From the NCBI GenBank assembly GCA_022801735.1, contig JAAWSW010000058.1, positions 1 to 8,078 of the forward strand: a DNA stretch of 8,078 bases, read 5' to 3'. A program made the position numbers and the translations under genes. Shown here in pieces: positions 6,378 to 8,078 of this stretch. Within the stretch, counting starts at the first letter, position 1. Each line of letters begins with the position of its first letter. The DNA comes from Bacilli bacterium (GTDB taxonomy: Bacteria; Bacillota_I; Bacilli_A; RF39; UBA660). A model generated the notes under the pieces. The model had not been told where the DNA came from. It saw nothing but the letters and a program-made list of their open reading frames with translations, and did no database searches.

Positions 6378-7221
6378 AATTTACCTCCTTTAAATATAAT
6401 TTTAAATATTTATTTGATAAATCTAAATATTTATTAGCCATTTCATAAAGACTACCACTTTCTAAAAACTGTAATATTTCTATTTCATCTGTGGAAAGCC
6501 CTAATTTTTCCAACTGGTAATTCAAATGCTTAGATAAATTTACTGGGTATTTTCTTTTATATATAAAAAGCCATTTCAAAAAATGATTTCTTGTTTTATA
6601 TAAATGATCCAATAAATTAGGATCTCTGTTTTCCGTTAATATCTCAACCCTCTTTGTATAACTTATAATCCTTTTAGTCAAAACTTTTAATCGTTTATCC
6701 CTAAGATTATCGTCATAAAATGGAAAATAATCTTTTTTTACCATATCCAAACATGGAATATTTCCAAATAAAACTACACTATTTTCATAAAGTGCACCAA
6801 TTATCATTTCTAACGAATCATATGACGCATCAGTCTCTCTTTTTTCAAAATTTGGAATAGATAATGGTAATAATGTAATATCAAAAGAAATATCAGGGTG
6901 TTGAAAATAAAACTCTATTCTATAACCAATATGATCAATATATAAAACTGGTTCTTTATCCTTAAAATTATCACTAACAGTTTTTAAAATCTCTATTATT
7001 TTAGAAGGATGCATAGTACTCATTTTATCCGTATATGCAATAATATCTATATCTGAAACACCTTCAATAAATACATCACCATAAGTACTGGAGCCATAAA
7101 TAATTGCAGAAGATATTTCCAATTCATAAAGATTATTTTTCAAATAATTTATTACATCATTAATAGCATTCTTATAATTATTTAAAACAGAATCTTTGCT
7201 AATTGAATCAATTGCAATCAT
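6367..7221 (-). CDS. Pol-beta-superfamily (MNT-type) nucleotidyltransferase with helical C-terminal domain
   Basis: A 284-residue soluble protein. Residues 38-60 carry the nucleotidyltransferase signature: IIYGSSTYG (41-48) followed by SDIDI with Asp57 and Asp59. A third acid, Asp114 in ISFDITLLP, sits on the expected later strand. The metal site is therefore complete and transfer of a nucleotide to a hydroxyl, phosphate or protein is plausible. Residues 175-284 are predicted helical (RNHFLKWLFIYKRKYPVNL), like the C-terminal substrate domains of antibiotic nucleotidyltransferases and related uncharacterised proteins. The substrate cannot be read. The ATG follows the stop of the membrane protein gene directly (TAGATG) with AAGGAAGG about 7 nt upstream, and its end overlaps the decarboxylase by 11 nt. 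An antitoxin role is less likely, since no HEPN-type toxin partner is present. The fold call is strong; the role is open. Confidence 0.88.
   Translation of the reverse strand: MIAIDSISKDSVLNNYKNAINDVINYLKNNLYELEISSAIIYGSSTYGDVFIEGVSDIDIIAYTDKMSTMHPSKIIEILKTVSDNFKDKEPVLYIDHIGYRIEFYFQHPDISFDITLLPLSIPNFEKRETDASYDSLEMIIGALYENSVVLFGNIPCLDMVKKDYFPFYDDNLRDKRLKVLTKRIISYTKRVEILTENRDPNLLDHLYKTRNHFLKWLFIYKRKYPVNLSKHLNYQLEKLGLSTDEIEILQFLESGSLYEMANKYLDLSNKYLKLYLKEVNYEL
6384..6390 (-). promoter_or_regulatory. Near-perfect ribosome binding site for the decarboxylase
   Basis: AAGGAGG, followed by T, stands six bases before ATG 6377, inside the end of the nucleotidyltransferase gene. It is one of the two or three best sites in the window, so this internal cistron is probably translated efficiently. 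Confidence 0.8.
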
Positions 7222-7566
7222 CTATTTACCTTCCTTCTTTTTATAAACTTTACCTAGTATATAATAAATAATTAAAATTAGTGGTACTAAAATTACGAAC
7301 GCAACTAATAACTTAAGCATAAATGAATCAATTAATTCAATAATAGTTACCGTAGTTGCAATAATAAATGCATTTGCAAACGCTAAACTATTCGCAAACT
7401 TTTTAACATCTATTTTATCAATATCTAAATTATATGCATTTTTAAAAAATAATAACTGCTTACCATTTTTAAAAGCCTCAATTCCTTTTTCTCTTCTTAC
7501 TATTACTAAATAATAAAATAAATAAATAAATAAAAAACATCCAACAAATATAAAAATAAATTCCAT
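7222..7566 (-). CDS. Small membrane protein of unknown function (114 aa)
   Basis: I do not recognise the family. There are three hydrophobic segments: about 2-22, 63-82 and 86-107. A charged 40-residue loop (23-62, REKGIEAFKNGKQ and LDIDKIDVKK) separates the first and second, and a Lys-rich tail (KKKEG) follows the last. By the positive-inside rule the loop and the tail should be cytoplasmic. GGAGG stands 5 bases before the ATG. It is the first gene after the T-box terminator, and its stop abuts the nucleotidyltransferase start, so it is part of the leuS operon. Its first membrane segment is encoded across a tetranucleotide run (TTTA/AAAT repeats, 7516-7534), which could in principle slip. 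The link to leucine charging is positional only. Confidence 0.8.
   Translation of the reverse strand: MEFIFIFVGCFLFIYLFYYLVIVRREKGIEAFKNGKQLLFFKNAYNLDIDKIDVKKFANSLAFANAFIIATTVTIIELIDSFMLKLLVAFVILVPLILIIYYILGKVYKKKEGK
7516..7534. repeat. AAAT tetranucleotide repeat, about 4.75 units, inside a coding region
   Basis: Four full AAAT units and a partial fifth lie in the codons for the first membrane segment of the small membrane protein (FLFIYLFYY region). A change of one unit would shift the frame near residue 15. The run is short, and the base composition of Phe/Ile/Leu/Tyr codons in AT-rich DNA can produce it by chance. Confidence 0.7.
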
Positions 7567-7586
7567 AAAATCCTCCTTTTAAACAT

Positions 7587-7646
7587 AAAAAAGCATTATG
7601 TATAAGGACGGGATAAACCGTGGTACCACCTTATTTCATAATACTT
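7587..7646 (-). terminator. T-box conditional terminator
   Basis: On the minus strand AAGTATTATG (7637-7646) pairs with CATAATGCTT, and AATAAGG pairs with the CCUUAU that precedes it across a small internal mismatch. Six T follow (7587-7592). The 5' arm shares bases with the T-box antiterminator, so the two structures are mutually exclusive. Uncharged tRNA should favour read-through into the operon. Confidence 0.88.
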
Positions 7647-7799
7647 GTATTATCTTAATTGGTTTAACGCACCAAACGTCATATACTTATCATATATGCT
7701 GCTCATAAGTAAGTTCATAACCTATATTTAAAAACTTTCACCAAACGTTTTCTCTCTAAAAAATAATCAGTTATTACTACTCTTAATCATCGCTTTTCT
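7587..7799 (-). promoter_or_regulatory. T-box riboswitch leader, leucine-specific (CUU specifier)
   Basis: A leader of about 210 nt, read on the minus strand. It begins with GCGATGA, followed by the AGAGAG motif (7752-7757) and a hairpin AAAAC/GTTTT whose loop contains GGUGAAA (7731-7751), matching the distal part of T-box stem I. The specifier loop reads GAA-CUU-ACUUAU-GAGC; CUU (7711-7713) is a Leu codon and is followed by a purine, as usual. A 5-bp hairpin (7659-7675) carries a GCGUUAA loop resembling the F-box. The T-box core AGGTGGTACCACGG (7618-7631) has a UGGU bulge, complementary to an ACCA tRNA end, and tRNA-Leu has discriminator A. The terminator follows. Uncharged tRNA-Leu should stabilise the antiterminator and turn on the four genes downstream, ending in leuS. 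The element is certain; specificity rests on the CUU register and on leuS in the operon. Confidence 0.95.
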
Positions 7800-7805
7800 T
7801 AAAAT

Positions 7806-7834
7806 ATTATATTACATTTTTTAAATAAGTTCAA
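7806..7834 (-). promoter_or_regulatory. Sigma-A promoter of the T-box/leuS operon
   Basis: On the minus strand TTGAAC (7829-7834) and TATAAT (7806-7811) are separated by exactly 17 nt. Transcription should begin near 7799, just before the first conserved T-box bases. It is a strong, near-consensus promoter, which fits control mainly by attenuation and not by initiation. Confidence 0.88.
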
Positions 7835-7857
7835 TACATACAATTCTTTTTTCATAT

Positions 7858-7890
7858 AAAAAACAGAAAGTTATTTATTTTAAACTTTCT
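7858..7890 (-). terminator. Rho-independent terminator of the Rpn-like gene
   Basis: An 8-bp stem AGAAAGTT/AACTTTCT with a 10-nt loop (7865-7890) is followed by G and six T (7858-7863) on the minus strand. The gene's TAA lies in the loop. It isolates the T-box operon from the upstream gene. Confidence 0.75.
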
Positions 7891-8078
7891 ATTTCTTCTT
7901 TCTTTAAGCCAGTATATTTAATTATTGTGTCAATTGGTATATCATCTTTAAGCATGTTTCTAGCAATTCCTATTTTTTCTTGCTTAGAACCTTGTTCATA
8001 TCCTCTACTATGCATCGTATTGGCCCATATCTCATGCTCATTTTCAAAGGCTATCTCTTCTGTTATCTTTGGATCAAA
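7875..8078 (-). CDS. C-terminal part of an Rpn/PD-(D/E)XK nuclease family transposase-like protein (partial)
   Basis: An open frame enters at the window edge and ends with TAA at 7875, giving 67 residues. The sequence has a helical FENEHEIWANTMHSRGYEQGSKQEKIGIARNMLKDD stretch followed by IPIDTIIKYTGLKKEEIESLK. The GYEQG start, the 'IARNMLKDxxPIDTIIKYTGL' repeat and the closing 'KKEEIESLK' are typical of the C-terminal tail of Rpn (YhgA-like, PDDEXK_2) proteins. These are recombination-promoting nucleases often labelled putative transposases. The catalytic N-terminal domain is outside the window, so activity cannot be judged. The family call is from memory of the tail pattern. It is followed by its own terminator and is not co-transcribed with the leuS operon. 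Confidence 0.8.
   Translation of the reverse strand, partial: FDPKITEEIAFENEHEIWANTMHSRGYEQGSKQEKIGIARNMLKDDIPIDTIIKYTGLKKEEIESLK

Noticed and set aside
6367..7221. Nucleotidyltransferase as the antitoxin of an MNT/HEPN toxin-antitoxin pair
   Set aside because: It is twice the size of typical MntA antitoxins, and no HEPN-like toxin gene lies beside it; its partners are the decarboxylase and a membrane protein.
7710..7712. Alternative specifier UUA one base further into the loop
   Set aside because: UUA is also Leu, so the specificity call would not change. The CUU register keeps GAA directly before the codon and six bases before GAGC, which fits the usual T-box layout.
7670..7748. Ten-base direct repeat ACGTTTGGTG in the T-box leader (7739-7748 and 7670-7679)
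   Set aside because: Each copy is explained by its own T-box hairpin: the distal stem I loop and the F-box-like hairpin. The identity is probably a coincidence of two conserved structural motifs.
7875..8078. Complete insertion sequence at the right edge
   Set aside because: Only the C-terminal tail of an Rpn-like protein is visible; no inverted repeats or target duplications can be seen, and Rpn genes often occur without IS ends.

Overview
The window is AT-rich DNA with all confidently called genes on the minus strand, so it reads from base 8078 towards base 1. Standard-code use (TGA as stop in rnhB and in the decarboxylase, TGG for Trp), strong AGGAGG-type ribosome binding sites, a T-box leader and compact operons point to a low-GC Bacillota. 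A host-associated Bacilli/Erysipelotrichia-like lineage is my guess; no marker here fixes the genus.

Layout, in transcription order. (1) 8078-7858: the C-terminal end of an Rpn/PD-(D/E)XK-type protein and its terminator. (2) 7834-7587: a near-consensus promoter and a T-box riboswitch whose specifier reads CUU (Leu), ending in a conditional terminator. (3) 7566-2312: a tightly packed four-gene operon under that T-box: a small membrane protein, a Pol-beta-type nucleotidyltransferase, a group II PLP-dependent decarboxylase and leucyl-tRNA synthetase (leuS), closed by a terminator at 2281-2305. (4) 2269-99: a second operon from an extended -10 promoter: rnhB, a 73-residue unknown, a short glyoxalase-II-like metallo-beta-lactamase-fold hydrolase and a membrane protein with a C-terminal zinc ribbon, ending in a terminator at 99-127. 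(5) 55-1: a promoter pointing out of the window, whose -35 and -10 boxes are separated by a run of 15 G (C on the given strand).

Two things stand out. The promoter at 24-55 has a TTGACT box and a TATAAT box 20 nt apart, 15 nt of which is a single-base run. Losing about three bases would restore the optimal 17-nt spacing. This is the architecture of a phase-variable promoter controlled by slipped-strand mispairing; the gene it drives lies beyond base 1. Second, a leucine-responsive T-box controls not only leuS but also a coupled nucleotidyltransferase/decarboxylase pair and a membrane protein. This links an uncharacterised amino-acid-modifying cassette to leucyl-tRNA charging. Both are inferences from sequence architecture and need comparative or experimental support.
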